From assembly GCF_009867135.1 (NCBI RefSeq), contig NZ_CP047226.1, forward strand, positions 1,798,001 through 1,862,000: a stretch of DNA of 64,000 nt. Direction: 5' to 3'. Under the pieces are notes generated by a model that saw only the letters and a program-made list of their open reading frames with translations, was not told the origin of the DNA and made no database searches. The DNA is from Moraxella osloensis (lineage in GTDB: Bacteria; Pseudomonadota; Gammaproteobacteria; Pseudomonadales; Moraxellaceae). The position numbers were made by a program, and so were the translations under genes. Every line of letters begins with the position of its first letter. Positions within the stretch are counted from its first letter, which is position 1. This document shows positions 18,921 to 27,813 of the stretch, piece by piece.

Positions 18921-19289
18921 ATGAATTGGATAAGTGTTGGCGCGATAAATATGGCAGTGGCGGTCGCCTGTGGGGCGTTTGCCGCACATGGGCTTAAACC
19001 GCGTTTGTCAGCCGAGCAGATGGCTTGGTGGCAGACAGGTACGCAGTACTTTTTTTATCACGCGCTTGGGTTGTTGATTGTTGGTATGTTATTGCGTATA
19101 AACCTCACATCGCCTACTATCGCGTGGGTGATGCAATTGGGTATTGTGCTTTTTACAGGTTCGCTATATTTGATGGCTTTGGGTATGCCACGTTGGCTCG
19201 GGGCAATTACCCCGATTGGCGGCACGCTGTTTATTATTGCATGGATTTGGCTTGCGATCAGTGTTGCTAAGCACACTTCATCAGTTTAA
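18921..19289 (+). CDS. DUF423 membrane protein
   Basis: A 122-residue protein with four hydrophobic helices, of the DUF423 (YgdD-like) inner-membrane family. It shows the family's early GAFAAHGLK segment followed by WWQTGTQYFFYHALGLL and a glycine-rich GAITPIGGTLFI near the end. Function unknown. Its ATG is 5 bp after the rpoH stop, so it is almost certainly cotranscribed with rpoH, and thiS follows 57 bp later. Confidence 0.85.
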   Translation: MNWISVGAINMAVAVACGAFAAHGLKPRLSAEQMAWWQTGTQYFFYHALGLLIVGMLLRINLTSPTIAWVMQLGIVLFTGSLYLMALGMPRWLGAITPIGGTLFIIAWIWLAISVAKHTSSV

Positions 19290-19346
19290 CCCTATTTAAC
19301 CCCATTCAACCATAACAGAAAGCGTAACAAAACAGGAAGCGAAATA

Positions 19347-19547
19347 ATGCCACAAGTGACTTTAAATGGTGACATCAAACAAACGTTACACCAAAATCTC
19401 TTACTACTATTGGATGAAATGGGGCAAACCCAGGGTCGTTTTGCTGTTGAAATCAATGGTGAATTGATTCCAAAAAGCGAATTGGCAAATGTCACCTTGC
19501 AAGATGGTATGAGCATTGAAGTGGTGCAAGCGGTAGGTGGTGGCTAA
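19347..19547 (+). CDS. thiS: Sulfur-carrier protein ThiS
   Basis: A 66-residue ubiquitin-fold protein whose C-terminal glycine is adenylated by ThiF and then thiocarboxylated to donate sulfur for the thiamine thiazole ring. The C-terminus AVGGG has the required Gly-Gly end. The core includes INGELIPKSE and LQDGMSIEVVQ. The ATG follows CAGGAAGCG. ThiG and the other thiazole genes are not beside it. It is the last gene before a bidirectional terminator. Confidence 0.92.
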   Translation: MPQVTLNGDIKQTLHQNLLLLLDEMGQTQGRFAVEINGELIPKSELANVTLQDGMSIEVVQAVGGG

Positions 19548-19560
19548 TCATATCCGCGTA

Positions 19561-19590
19561 AAAAAAGCGGGTAACTTACCCGCTTTTTTT
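19561..19590. terminator. Bidirectional Rho-independent terminator
   Basis: AAAAAAGCGGGT pairs with ACCCGCTTTTTT around a short loop, with a T-run on either strand. It separates the convergent thiS and antiporter genes. Confidence 0.93.
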
Positions 19591-19604
19591 ATTTTTGCGT
19601 TGCA

Positions 19605-20879
19605 CTAATTTTTGGTCATGGCTAATAAACGATTGGCGGTTAGCCCATGTAAAAACACCGACATTGCAATCATTACCACACAAATCACCCAAATCTTTAA
19701 CGCTTCATCACTGGTAAATACGCCTTTATTCATCGCATAGGCGATATAATACAATGTACCAATCCCGCGAATGCCTAGTCCTGCCGTTACCCAGCGTTCA
19801 TTGCGGCTCATTCCCAGTTTACCTAGACTAAAATAACCCACGATGGGACGTATCAAAAATATAAACGCCAAACATACCACATACACTTGCCAGCTAAGAG
19901 TAACATCACTCGCTAACGCTTGACCCACCAATAGTCCCAAAAATACCATCACAAGCGACATCAGCAAACCTTCAATTTGCTCAGCAAAATCATGCAAGCC
20001 TTCATGATATTTATGTTCACATTCTGAGCGCCGAAAGGTTAACGCGGCGACAAATACGGCAATAAAACCATAACCATGCACAAACTCTGTGATGCTATAA
20101 GCCAGTAACATCAAGGCTAACACCATATAACTTTGCTCGACTTTATCGGGATATGCCTTGGTAAATAGCCAGTTTGCCAAAAACTTACCGACACAGTAAC
20201 CCGCAGCCACCCCTGCAATGATTCGCCATAACACATCATAACCCAACCAATGCAGCCAATCTTCTGCACCAAAACCCTGATTGAGTGACGCAGCGGTAGC
20301 AATGGCAATTGCTAAATACACAAACGGAAATGCCAGTCCATCATTGAGACCCGCCTCAGAGGTGAGGGTAAATCGGGTCACATCTTCTTGTCGTTCGGAG
20401 TTGGGTGGACCGACTTGGATGCTTGCCGCTAATACAGGGTCGGTTGGCGCTAGCACCGCACCGAGCAAAATAGCCGCCGCCATACTGAGTCCAAAAATAT
20501 AATGCCCCATCAATGCCATCGCGGCGATACCCACTGGCATCACAATCACCAACAACCTTAAGGTCGGTTGCCAAGTTTTCCAATTGAGCGGACTATCAAG
20601 TTTGATACCACAACCGACCAACGAAATCAGCACCACCACTTCTGTAACTTTCTCGATAGGAACGCCATAATTAAGCGGATTAATTCTAGGCAGCCCCATA
20701 AAAAAATACCCTAGCAGTGCGCCAAAGGTAATTTGTATCATAGGCAGGGATATTGAAAGCTTGCGCGGTAGCACAGGAAAAAATGCCCCGATTAAAAATG
20801 CCAACCCTAAAAAAAGTAAAATCAAATTATAGTGTTCAAGCATACCTGTGTACCAAGAGTAAGTTGCTAAAAGAGCCAT
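19605..20879 (-). CDS. Cation/proton antiporter (CPA family)
   Basis: A 424-residue membrane protein with about twelve hydrophobic segments, matching the Na+(or K+)/H+ exchanger fold. The core shows GAVLAPTDPVLAAS and SEAGLNDGLAFPFVY, the discontinuous-helix and acidic ion-site motifs of CPA1-type antiporters. It would export sodium or potassium in exchange for protons for pH or salt homeostasis. The start may be the ATG at 20879 or the internal ATG giving MLEHYN, 12 codons later. Monocistronic; the specific ion cannot be told from sequence. Confidence 0.85.
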   Translation of the reverse strand: MALLATYSWYTGMLEHYNLILLFLGLAFLIGAFFPVLPRKLSISLPMIQITFGALLGYFFMGLPRINPLNYGVPIEKVTEVVVLISLVGCGIKLDSPLNWKTWQPTLRLLVIVMPVGIAAMALMGHYIFGLSMAAAILLGAVLAPTDPVLAASIQVGPPNSERQEDVTRFTLTSEAGLNDGLAFPFVYLAIAIATAASLNQGFGAEDWLHWLGYDVLWRIIAGVAAGYCVGKFLANWLFTKAYPDKVEQSYMVLALMLLAYSITEFVHGYGFIAVFVAALTFRRSECEHKYHEGLHDFAEQIEGLLMSLVMVFLGLLVGQALASDVTLSWQVYVVCLAFIFLIRPIVGYFSLGKLGMSRNERWVTAGLGIRGIGTLYYIAYAMNKGVFTSDEALKIWVICVVMIAMSVFLHGLTANRLLAMTKN

Positions 20880-20994
20880 GTTACTGCGTCAAAGGTTTAT
20901 CCCCTATGAATCCATTATGCAAAAAGGTGGGCATGCCATCAACCATTGGTTTTTAGCAAAATACCAAGAGATTTGTTAACAGTTCGGGCGTTGA

Positions 20995-21084
20995 GTTAAA
21001 TTTGAAAATTCAGTTAAATTTGAAAGTTGAGTTAAATTTGAATATTTAGTTATATTTGACGGCTTAGTTAAATTTAAAAATTCA
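20995..21084. repeat. Five tandem 18-bp repeats between rpoN and the antiporter gene
   Basis: Five exact-period units of the form GTTAAATTTGAAAATTCA fill 20995-21084, with zero to seven changes per unit. They occupy about a third of the 248-bp gap and lie downstream of rpoN and upstream of the antiporter gene on the minus strand. Confidence 0.85.
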
Positions 21085-21127
21085 GCTGGAAAAGATTTTG
21101 ACTGACTATCTAAGCCCAACATTGCGG

Positions 21128-22900
21128 TCAAAACCGCACTTTACGCTGCGTGGAAGAACCGATGTTCATACCTTCTCGGTATTTGGTCACGGTACGACGG
21201 GCAATATCAATACCTTTATCTTGCAGGTGCTTCATAATACTACTATCAGATAGCGGTTTTTTAGGGTCTTCTGCCTCAATCATTTGCTTGATCATCGCGC
21301 TGATAGCGGTCGAAGAAACGCCTTCCCCCTCATCACTACTGACTTGACTTGAAAAGAAATATTTTAGGCTAAATAGCCCTTTGGGGGTAACGATGGTTTT
21401 GCTGGTAGTGATACGAGAAACGGTTGACTCATGCAAGCCGACTTCATCTGCCACATCTTTAAGTACCATCGGCTGCATTGCCATGACACCTTGCTCAAAA
21501 AAAGCCTGCTGACGTTTGACGATACAGGTTGCAACTTTTAGTAGATTTTGATTACGCTCTTCGATACTACGGATAAACAGCCGCGCATCATACAGCTGCT
21601 CTTTTAAATAAACGCCTTGATCGCTGTTGTCATTGCGACTGACAAGTTTGGCATACACTTGGTTAATACGCAGTTTTGGCAAGGTTTCTGGGTTTAGGCT
21701 GACTTCCCAATGCTGTCCTCGCTGCGCCACAATGACATCAGGAATGTCGTAGCTTTCAATGCCATTATCTAGCTGGCGTTGTGATTTTTCATAAGACAGT
21801 GCAGGATTGGGGTTTAATGTGCGCAATAAGGCAAGCGCAGGCTGAATCTCAGAGACGTCAAGATTGGATGATTTAAGCAGCGCATTGATGTTATTGTTGG
21901 CAAAAAATTCTGAATGCATCAGGATTTGCTTGGCTGCTTGCCAGGAGGGGGTATCACTCGGCAATTTATTGAGCTGAATCAGCAAGCATTCTGCCAAATT
22001 TCTCGCGCCAACGCCCAATGGCTCGCAGTTTTGTATTTGCTTAACCACAAGCTCAATGTCTTCAAGCGCCAAGTCCACGTTTTCAATTTGATAAAATGAC
22101 AACATGGTATCAAAACTTTGAAATAGCTCATCATTTGATAACGTGATAAAACCGCGCTCGTCCATGCTATCAATCAGATACTCCGCCATCAGCATATCAA
22201 TGGTGGATAGCCGTCTTAAATTCAGTTGCCAACGGACATAATCTTGAATATTTCCTTGCGTGGCAAGCTTATAATCATCCTGACTGTCTTCGCTATCAAT
22301 GCCCGTGGTTGCCGAAGATTCATAGCTATAGATATCATCCCACTGCGCATCCACAGGCATATCGATTTGCTGGCTGCTAAGATGCTCGCTACTATCAATG
22401 CTGTCTAAGCCAAATTCCTCATCATAGCGATAATCGCTGTCTGAATAACTTTCCCTATTGTTGTCCCCATAACTATCACTTGGACTATGACTTGCATACT
22501 CATGCACTGCCGAGGGTTCACTGTGCTCGGGATAATCTTGGCTAGCAGAAGCAGGATAAAAATCATCCGACGCTAGATAATCTTCTAACCCCTCAGTTTC
22601 ATGACGGGTATAGTCATCCAAATCAACTTCAGACAACTCAACACCTTCTACTTGATAGTCATCATCATAGTCGTTATCCAGGTCTTGTTCTGGATAGTTT
22701 TCGCCATCGGCAGCATTATCGGCGTCTTCATAAGACGTCTCCCACTCTTCTTCACGCTCAAGCAGGGGGTTGCTATCGAGTTTAAGCTGCACTTCTTGTT
22801 CAAGCTCAAGACTCGATAATTGCAGCAAGCGAATTGCCTGCTGCATTTGTGGGGTGAGTGTCATCCCCGTCGTTAGCTTTGCCCCAATACCAATTTTCAT
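21128..22900 (-). CDS. rpoN: RNA polymerase sigma-54 with enlarged acidic region II
   Basis: Sigma factor for enhancer-dependent promoters. Region I (MKIGIGAKLTTGMTLTPQMQ and the Leu/Gln-rich LLQLSSLELEQEV) leads into a long acidic region II, about residues 55-215, very rich in Asp, Glu, Ser and Tyr. The core-binding and DNA-binding parts follow, with the RpoN box ARRTVTKYRE near residue 567 and the C-terminal TQRKVRF. At 590 residues it is about 110 longer than E. coli RpoN (477), all of it in region II. All key C-terminal motifs are intact, so it should be functional. Not followed by the usual hpf/ptsN genes. Confidence 0.95.
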   Translation of the reverse strand: MKIGIGAKLTTGMTLTPQMQQAIRLLQLSSLELEQEVQLKLDSNPLLEREEEWETSYEDADNAADGENYPEQDLDNDYDDDYQVEGVELSEVDLDDYTRHETEGLEDYLASDDFYPASASQDYPEHSEPSAVHEYASHSPSDSYGDNNRESYSDSDYRYDEEFGLDSIDSSEHLSSQQIDMPVDAQWDDIYSYESSATTGIDSEDSQDDYKLATQGNIQDYVRWQLNLRRLSTIDMLMAEYLIDSMDERGFITLSNDELFQSFDTMLSFYQIENVDLALEDIELVVKQIQNCEPLGVGARNLAECLLIQLNKLPSDTPSWQAAKQILMHSEFFANNNINALLKSSNLDVSEIQPALALLRTLNPNPALSYEKSQRQLDNGIESYDIPDVIVAQRGQHWEVSLNPETLPKLRINQVYAKLVSRNDNSDQGVYLKEQLYDARLFIRSIEERNQNLLKVATCIVKRQQAFFEQGVMAMQPMVLKDVADEVGLHESTVSRITTSKTIVTPKGLFSLKYFFSSQVSSDEGEGVSSTAISAMIKQMIEAEDPKKPLSDSSIMKHLQDKGIDIARRTVTKYREGMNIGSSTQRKVRF

Positions 22901-23031
22901 AACGCGTTTTTTTAAGCCTTACTCTAATGAGGTTAGTTTAGATGGTGCGCCCATGCTCTGCTAGGTTGCTAGTTTAGTATTGTTTCAACAAGATATGCTA
23001 GCATTTTTTGACATTCAGCCGTATATTAATT

Positions 23032-23081
23032 AACTGCACTTAGCTTCGCTTTACTTAACTGTGCTTAGCTTAACTTTACTT
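23032..23081. repeat. Two tandem 25-bp repeats upstream of the nitrilase gene
   Basis: Two 25-bp units beginning AACTGCACTTAGCTT and AACTGTGCTTAGCTT lie at 23032-23056 and 23057-23081 (four differences), followed by a partial third. They lie 50-100 bp before the nitrilase start. Confidence 0.65.
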
Positions 23082-23132
23082 AGCTGCAGCAACCCCAAAT
23101 TTCCCTAAATTTTTTGCTTACGAAATCAAACC

Positions 23133-23748
23133 ATGACAAAACTGACAAAATTTGCGATTGTTGAACTCAATAGCCAGACCGATATCTTAGCAAATCTTCA
23201 ATCTATTGAATTAGGTATTAAAATTGCCAGTGAACGCGGCACCCGCATGGTGATTTTGCCAGAAAACGCTTTTTGTTTTGGCAAACAGGGTTTTGCCAGT
23301 CAATATTTTGACGCCTTAAAAGCTTGGTCGGCACACGCTGCCCGCCACTATGGTGTGTATCTGCTGGCAGGTACCTTGCCCTGCCCGTATCGACCTGATG
23401 GTACGCCCGTCGCTGATGGCAAACTTCGGCAAAGCTCACTATTATTTGACCCTGCTGGCGACTGCTTAGCGCGCTATGACAAAATTCATTTGTTCAAAGC
23501 CACCGTCAATGACAGCACAGGCAACTACGATGAAGGTAGAACCTTCGAAGCCGGTAAGGAGCTTATTGTGGCGGATACCGAGTTTGGCAAAGTCGGCATG
23601 ATGGTATGTTTTGATATTCGTTTCCCCACCCTTGCGGTCAAACTACGCGAACTAGGCGCAGATATACTCACCGCGCCTTCGGCGTTTACTTACCAAACAG
23701 GTAAAGCACATTGGCATGCGCTACTCACCGCAAGGGCGCTTGATAGTC
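23133..23748 (+). pseudogene. Nitrilase/carbon-nitrogen hydrolase gene, 5' part (interrupted)
   Basis: N-terminal 205 codons of a nitrilase-superfamily amidase, class like Nit/omega-amidase. The Glu-Lys-Cys triad is present: E44 (LPENAF), K117 (YDKIHLFK) and C159 (MMVCFDIRFP). The gene is cut at codon 206 by the composite transposon. The frame then runs five codons into the IS (RQSKT) and stops, so a 210-residue product lacking the last beta strands would be made. Joining 23748 to 35720 gives ARALDS-QCMVIGAGQTG in frame and a 345-residue intact protein. Confidence 0.93.
23746..23748. repeat. Target-site duplication, left copy (GTC)
   Basis: GTC directly abuts the left end of the composite transposon and is repeated at 35717-35719 directly after its right end. 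Three base pairs is normal for IS30-family insertions. Deleting the element and one GTC restores the nitrilase frame. Confidence 0.85.
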
Positions 23749-24835
23749 GGCAGAGTAAAACTTGAAGTGCGACATAAACCACCTAATTAATTTAAAGGGT
23801 TTATGGAGTATATAAAATTGTCATACCATCATCTTAACTTTGAAGATCGTACTGCATTAATGCTTGAGTCAAGAAAAGAAGGCTTTTCAGCCAGAAAATT
23901 TGCTGAACTCATTAAAAGACATCCTAGTACGATCTATCGTGAGCTTAAAAGAAATAGCATCAATGACGTTTATCAAGCTCAATATGCTTCTGATAACACC
24001 TTCGCTAGACGTAGACGTGGTCACAGAAAACTCAAAATCGATTCAATCCTCTGGAAATTTATTGTTGAAGCGATCCGTTGTTTATGGTCTCCTCAGCAAA
24101 TAGCAAAACGTTTAAAGACATTTCCTGATTTGGATCAAACAATGAATGTAAGCCATACAACGATTTATTCAACGATACGAGCATTACCAAAGGGTGAGTT
24201 GAAAAAAGACTTATTATCCTGTCTGCGTCATGAAAATAAAAAGCGAAAAGCTAACGGTGAACCTAAAAAAGATTCTATATTACAGGATATTAAAACTATT
24301 CATGAGCGCCCAGCCGAAGTTCAAGAAAGAAAAATACCGGGTCATTGGGAAGCTGATTTAATTAAAGGTAAAGACAATAAAAGTTCGATAGCAACACTTA
24401 TTGAACGAAATACACGGCTCTGTATCTTGGCAACATTACCTGATGCAAAGGCAGAATCAGTGCGCAAGGCTTTAACTGAAGCTCTGAAATATTTACCTGC
24501 AGAACTGCGTAAAACGTTGACCTATGACCGTGGACGCGAGATGGCAGAACATAAAATACTTGAAGAAGATTTAGGCATAGATGTATATTTCTGTGACCCA
24601 CATTCACCCTGGCAAAAAGGCACATGCGAAAATATGAATGGTTTAATTAGGCAATATTTACCTAAAGGGATTGATTTAAATCAGGCAGATCAGCATTATT
24701 TAAATCAAGTTGCCATGTCACTGAATACTCGTCCTAGAAAAGCGTTAGATTGGCTTACACCATTAGAGAAATTTGCTCAGCTTGTTGATTATCATAAGAC
24801 TTTTCAAACTGTCGCACCTCATGTTTGAATTCGCC
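23749..24835 (+). mobile_element. IS30-family insertion sequence, left copy
   Basis: 1,087 bp from GGCAGAG to TTCGCC. The terminal inverted repeats are imperfect over about 26 bp, sharing GTGCGACA and the outer GGC. The single transposase gene fills most of it. It is in the same orientation as the right copy at 34630-35716, and the two appear identical base for base. Confidence 0.92.
23803..24828 (+). CDS. IS30-family transposase (left copy)
   Basis: 341-residue DDE transposase. An N-terminal helix-turn-helix region (SARKFAELIKRHPSTIYREL) binds the ends. The catalytic core shows GHWEADLIKG (first Asp), TYDRGREM (second Asp) and SPWQKGTCENMNGLIRQ (Glu), the IS30 hallmark spacing. The start ATG follows TAAAGGGTTT. 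The frame is complete and its translation is identical to the right copy, so both could be active. Confidence 0.95.
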   Translation: MEYIKLSYHHLNFEDRTALMLESRKEGFSARKFAELIKRHPSTIYRELKRNSINDVYQAQYASDNTFARRRRGHRKLKIDSILWKFIVEAIRCLWSPQQIAKRLKTFPDLDQTMNVSHTTIYSTIRALPKGELKKDLLSCLRHENKKRKANGEPKKDSILQDIKTIHERPAEVQERKIPGHWEADLIKGKDNKSSIATLIERNTRLCILATLPDAKAESVRKALTEALKYLPAELRKTLTYDRGREMAEHKILEEDLGIDVYFCDPHSPWQKGTCENMNGLIRQYLPKGIDLNQADQHYLNQVAMSLNTRPRKALDWLTPLEKFAQLVDYHKTFQTVAPHV

Positions 24836-24898
24836 CAAGTATTATGCCATTATTTCAATGAGTTATCTTTTTTTGTCGTGTACAAAGGTATATACTAT

Positions 24899-25630
24899 GG
24901 CTCTAGACTAGCAGAATAATTATGTTAGTCTAGAATAATGATAGAAAACAGTAAATTAAGTCACTACAAGATTAAAAAAATTATTCAATGCTTTTGTGTT
25001 GATATTCCTGCTTCCAAAACAGCTTTATTACTCAATTTAAATCGTAATACGATTAATTATTGGTACATGCTTTTTAGAGAAACTATCTATGATCATCAAA
25101 CAGATTTAAGAGCTAAGTTTGTTGGTTCAATAGAAGTAGATGAAAGCTATTTTGGAGCGAAAAGGCAACGTGGGTTTCATGGAAAGTTAAAGCGTGGTCG
25201 TGGGACTCTAAAACAGCCAGTGTTTGGAATATTCGAACGTAATGGGCGCGTCTATACTGAAATCGTACCTGACTGTAAAATGAAGACTTTACAAGAGGTT
25301 ATAATTGGTAAAGTTTCACTTGAGAGTGTGATTTATAGTGATGGATGGCGTGGCTATAATGGTCTTGTTGATGTGGGTTATTCAAAGCATTTTAGGGTAA
25401 ATCACGGAGCAAATGTGTTTGCTAGAGGACAATGCCATATAAATGGAATAGAATCATTTTGGAGCTTTTGTAAAAGAAGGCTAGCAAAGTTTAACGGCAT
25501 ATCAAAAGAGTACTTTGATTATCATCTTAAAGAAACTGAATGGCGTTGGATGAGGGAACCTAATGAGTTAGCAACTGAGCTGTGGAACCTCATTAGGTAA
25601 AATTAAGTGTAAATCTGCTAGTCTAGAGCC
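24899..25630 (+). mobile_element. IS1595-family insertion sequence (IS1016-like) inside the transposon
   Basis: 732 bp bounded by perfect 17-bp inverted repeats, GGCTCTAGACTAGCAGA. It is flanked by a 7-bp direct repeat ATACTAT (24892-24898 and 25631-25637); the family usually makes 8 bp. It sits 67 bp before the TetR start and so splits whatever promoter region the regulator and efflux operon had. Confidence 0.9.
24938..25600 (+). CDS. IS1595-family (ISXO2-like) transposase
   Basis: 220 residues, the length of IS1016-type transposases that lack the extra zinc-finger part. It has a short N-terminal helix-turn-helix (ASKTALLLNLNRNTINYWY), then the DDE-like ISXO2 domain with VDESYFGAKR, IYSDGWRGYNGL and GQCHINGIESFWSF. 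The frame is uninterrupted, so the element may still be mobile. Confidence 0.92.
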   Translation: MIENSKLSHYKIKKIIQCFCVDIPASKTALLLNLNRNTINYWYMLFRETIYDHQTDLRAKFVGSIEVDESYFGAKRQRGFHGKLKRGRGTLKQPVFGIFERNGRVYTEIVPDCKMKTLQEVIIGKVSLESVIYSDGWRGYNGLVDVGYSKHFRVNHGANVFARGQCHINGIESFWSFCKRRLAKFNGISKEYFDYHLKETEWRWMREPNELATELWNLIR

Positions 25631-25697
25631 ATACTATTATTTAGAAAAAAGTTGTTGCTAACAATATTTTTTTATTTGTCTTTAGGGGGGCGATAAA

Positions 25698-26393
25698 TTG
25701 GGCTTTGAAAATTCAAGTATTTTGGAAAAAAGTAAAAAATCTGAGCAGATTTTTATTAATAAAAAAATACAGGCAAGGGCTGTTGAGTCAGATCTTAAAA
25801 TGGTTAAGCAGACTATTAAGCTTTTGTCGGAAGGTGGGGTAAGTGCAGTTACTTTAGAAGCTGTTGGAGTGAATGCAGGATATAGCCGAGGCTTAGTCAC
25901 ACGTCGTTATGGCTCTAAAGATAAATTGTTAATTCGTGTTTTGGATTATTTGGAAAATTGGCTTAATGAGAAATCTAAATTATCTACTAAAAATAAATAT
26001 GGTTTGGATGCGATTAATAGTTTGCTTTTAAATGTGGCAGATGATGTTTATGTCTATCGTGAAAAATATCGTGCTTATTTTTGGTTGAGATTTTATGGGT
26101 TGGAATCAAATAAAGCTTTAAATGAATATCTTGTTAATTCACAGAGTGTGCGTGAATCAGATAATATTAAATGGTTGAAAGAAGCTTTGGTTTTGGAGCA
26201 GTTGTCTCGAAATGTTGATATTGAAATGGTCGCAGATTTTATTATGACTTCTTTAATGGGGCTGGTACATAAATGGATGGTCGATCAAAATTTTAATATT
26301 GAACTGAGATTAAGGCAGTTGGTTCATGTGCATTTAAAAAATATGTTCAACCATTCACATTTATATCATGCTGTAAATTATTGGGGGGAATGA
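25698..26393 (+). CDS. TetR-family transcriptional regulator of the efflux operon
   Basis: 231-residue one-component repressor. The N-terminal TetR DNA-binding domain covers about residues 30-85, with helix-turn-helix GGVSAVTLEAVGVNAGYSRG and VTRRYGSKDKLL. The rest is a helical ligand-binding domain. The start is taken as TTG at 25698 because TTAGGGGGGCG lies just before it and no good ATG fits. It ends 4 bp before the outer-membrane gene, so it is translated as part of the operon, and autoregulation would be usual. The gene is distinctly A/T-rich. The ligand is unknown. Confidence 0.88.
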   Translation: MGFENSSILEKSKKSEQIFINKKIQARAVESDLKMVKQTIKLLSEGGVSAVTLEAVGVNAGYSRGLVTRRYGSKDKLLIRVLDYLENWLNEKSKLSTKNKYGLDAINSLLLNVADDVYVYREKYRAYFWLRFYGLESNKALNEYLVNSQSVRESDNIKWLKEALVLEQLSRNVDIEMVADFIMTSLMGLVHKWMVDQNFNIELRLRQLVHVHLKNMFNHSHLYHAVNYWGE

Positions 26394-26397
26394 GGTT

Positions 26398-27795
26398 ATG
26401 CAATTCACTTCTTTAAAATGGATGTGTGTCGTATTGACATCAAGTCTTGTGGGTTGTTCTCAAATAACGCCTCTCCCAGAACATCAAGTGGCTCTGTCTC
26501 AAACATATCCATTGCAAACTCAAGGTAACTACCAAGTCTTATCTTGGGACAATTATGTTAATGATCAGCAGCTAATTAATCTTGTTGATTTGGCATTAGT
26601 GTCCAATCAAGATTTAAAAATTGCTTCATTACGGATACATGAAGCACAAGCAGCATATGGTATCCAACGTGCGGAGCTTTTCCCCAATATTGGCGGGAAT
26701 GCAGGTATGGAACGTAATCATGTGCCTGCCGATTTATCTTATGTTGGCCGAGAAATGACGACCAGCCAGTATTCTGTTGGTTTGGGTATGAACCAATGGG
26801 AGCTGGACTTATGGGGGCGTATACGCAGCTTGAATGAAGCAGCTTTACAGCAGTTCTTTGCAGTAGAGAGTAATGTGCAAGCGGTACGCAACAGTCTTAT
26901 TCAGCAGACAGTTCTAAGTTATTTAACACTTTCTGAACTAGACAAACGCATTTATTTTGCTCAGCGCTCTGTTCAGAATTATGAGAAATCAGTACGCCTG
27001 TTTAAACGCCGCTATGAAGTTGGTGCTAGTTCCAAAGTGGAATATATGCAAGCAAAAACAATGCTCAGCAATGGTCAGGCCTTAGTGACACAACTGGAGA
27101 AGTCGCGTGCATTGACTGCAAACTATTTAGTGCAGCTGGTAGGGCAGCCGACTTCTTTGCATCAAACAGATTTGGATCAAGTGACTTTTAAAACAGGTGT
27201 ACTGCATACAGGCCTGCCTTCAGATTTATTGCTGAATCGTGCTGATATACGTGCATCTGAAGCTATGCTCAAATCTAAGCATGCCAATATTAATGCAGCA
27301 AGGGCGGCATTTTTCCCGCGAATTACACTGACGGGCAGTTTGGGTACAGCCAGTGCAGATTTAGATGGATTATTTAAATCTGGCAGCAGTGTTTGGTCAT
27401 TTGCCCCGAGTATCAGTGTCCCGATTTTTACTGCAGGTCGCCTAAAAAATAATTTGACCTTAGCAGAAGTGCGTAAAGAGATTGCAGTGGCAGAGTATGA
27501 AAAGACGGTACAGAACGCATTCCGTGAAGTCTCTGATGCACTGGTTCAACAGAAATATTTAGATCAACAATTACGGATTCAGAAACAAGGACTCAGTGCT
27601 TTCCAGGAAACTGCACGGCTGGCACAACTGCGTTATGACAACGGTGCTGTGGGATATTTAGACGTTTTGGATGCACAGCGCAATTTACTTAGTGCAGAAC
27701 AGCAATGGATTGAAACGCAAAGTAGCTTAATGCAGTCCTATGTCAGTCTTTATTTTGCCTTGGGTGGTGACACCGCATTTGCAAAAAAAATTTAA
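26398..27795 (+). CDS. Outer-membrane efflux lipoprotein (OprM/NodT type)
   Basis: TolC-like channel forming the outer-membrane part of the exporter. The 465-residue precursor has a lipoprotein signal ending LVGC (lipid-bearing C20). Two outer-membrane efflux repeats follow, each with long helices: the first around LALVSNQDLKIASLRIHEAQ and WELDLWGRIRS, the second around RADIRASEAML and YLDVLDAQRNLLSAEQQW. Length and motifs match the NodT/OprM group. It lies between tetR (4 bp) and the adaptor gene (18 bp) in one operon, which makes the system self-sufficient in a host with a different TolC. Confidence 0.92.
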   Translation: MQFTSLKWMCVVLTSSLVGCSQITPLPEHQVALSQTYPLQTQGNYQVLSWDNYVNDQQLINLVDLALVSNQDLKIASLRIHEAQAAYGIQRAELFPNIGGNAGMERNHVPADLSYVGREMTTSQYSVGLGMNQWELDLWGRIRSLNEAALQQFFAVESNVQAVRNSLIQQTVLSYLTLSELDKRIYFAQRSVQNYEKSVRLFKRRYEVGASSKVEYMQAKTMLSNGQALVTQLEKSRALTANYLVQLVGQPTSLHQTDLDQVTFKTGVLHTGLPSDLLLNRADIRASEAMLKSKHANINAARAAFFPRITLTGSLGTASADLDGLFKSGSSVWSFAPSISVPIFTAGRLKNNLTLAEVRKEIAVAEYEKTVQNAFREVSDALVQQKYLDQQLRIQKQGLSAFQETARLAQLRYDNGAVGYLDVLDAQRNLLSAEQQWIETQSSLMQSYVSLYFALGGDTAFAKKI

Positions 27796-27813
27796 AATAT
27801 TGGGTAATTAAAC

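Noticed and set aside
19290..19346. TPP riboswitch before thiS
   Set aside because: The 57-bp gap shows no thi-box pattern and thiS follows rpoH and DUF423 in one transcript.
20995..21084. CRISPR array
   Set aside because: Repeats are adjacent with an 18-bp period and no unique spacers, and no cas genes are near. The same holds for the other arrays.
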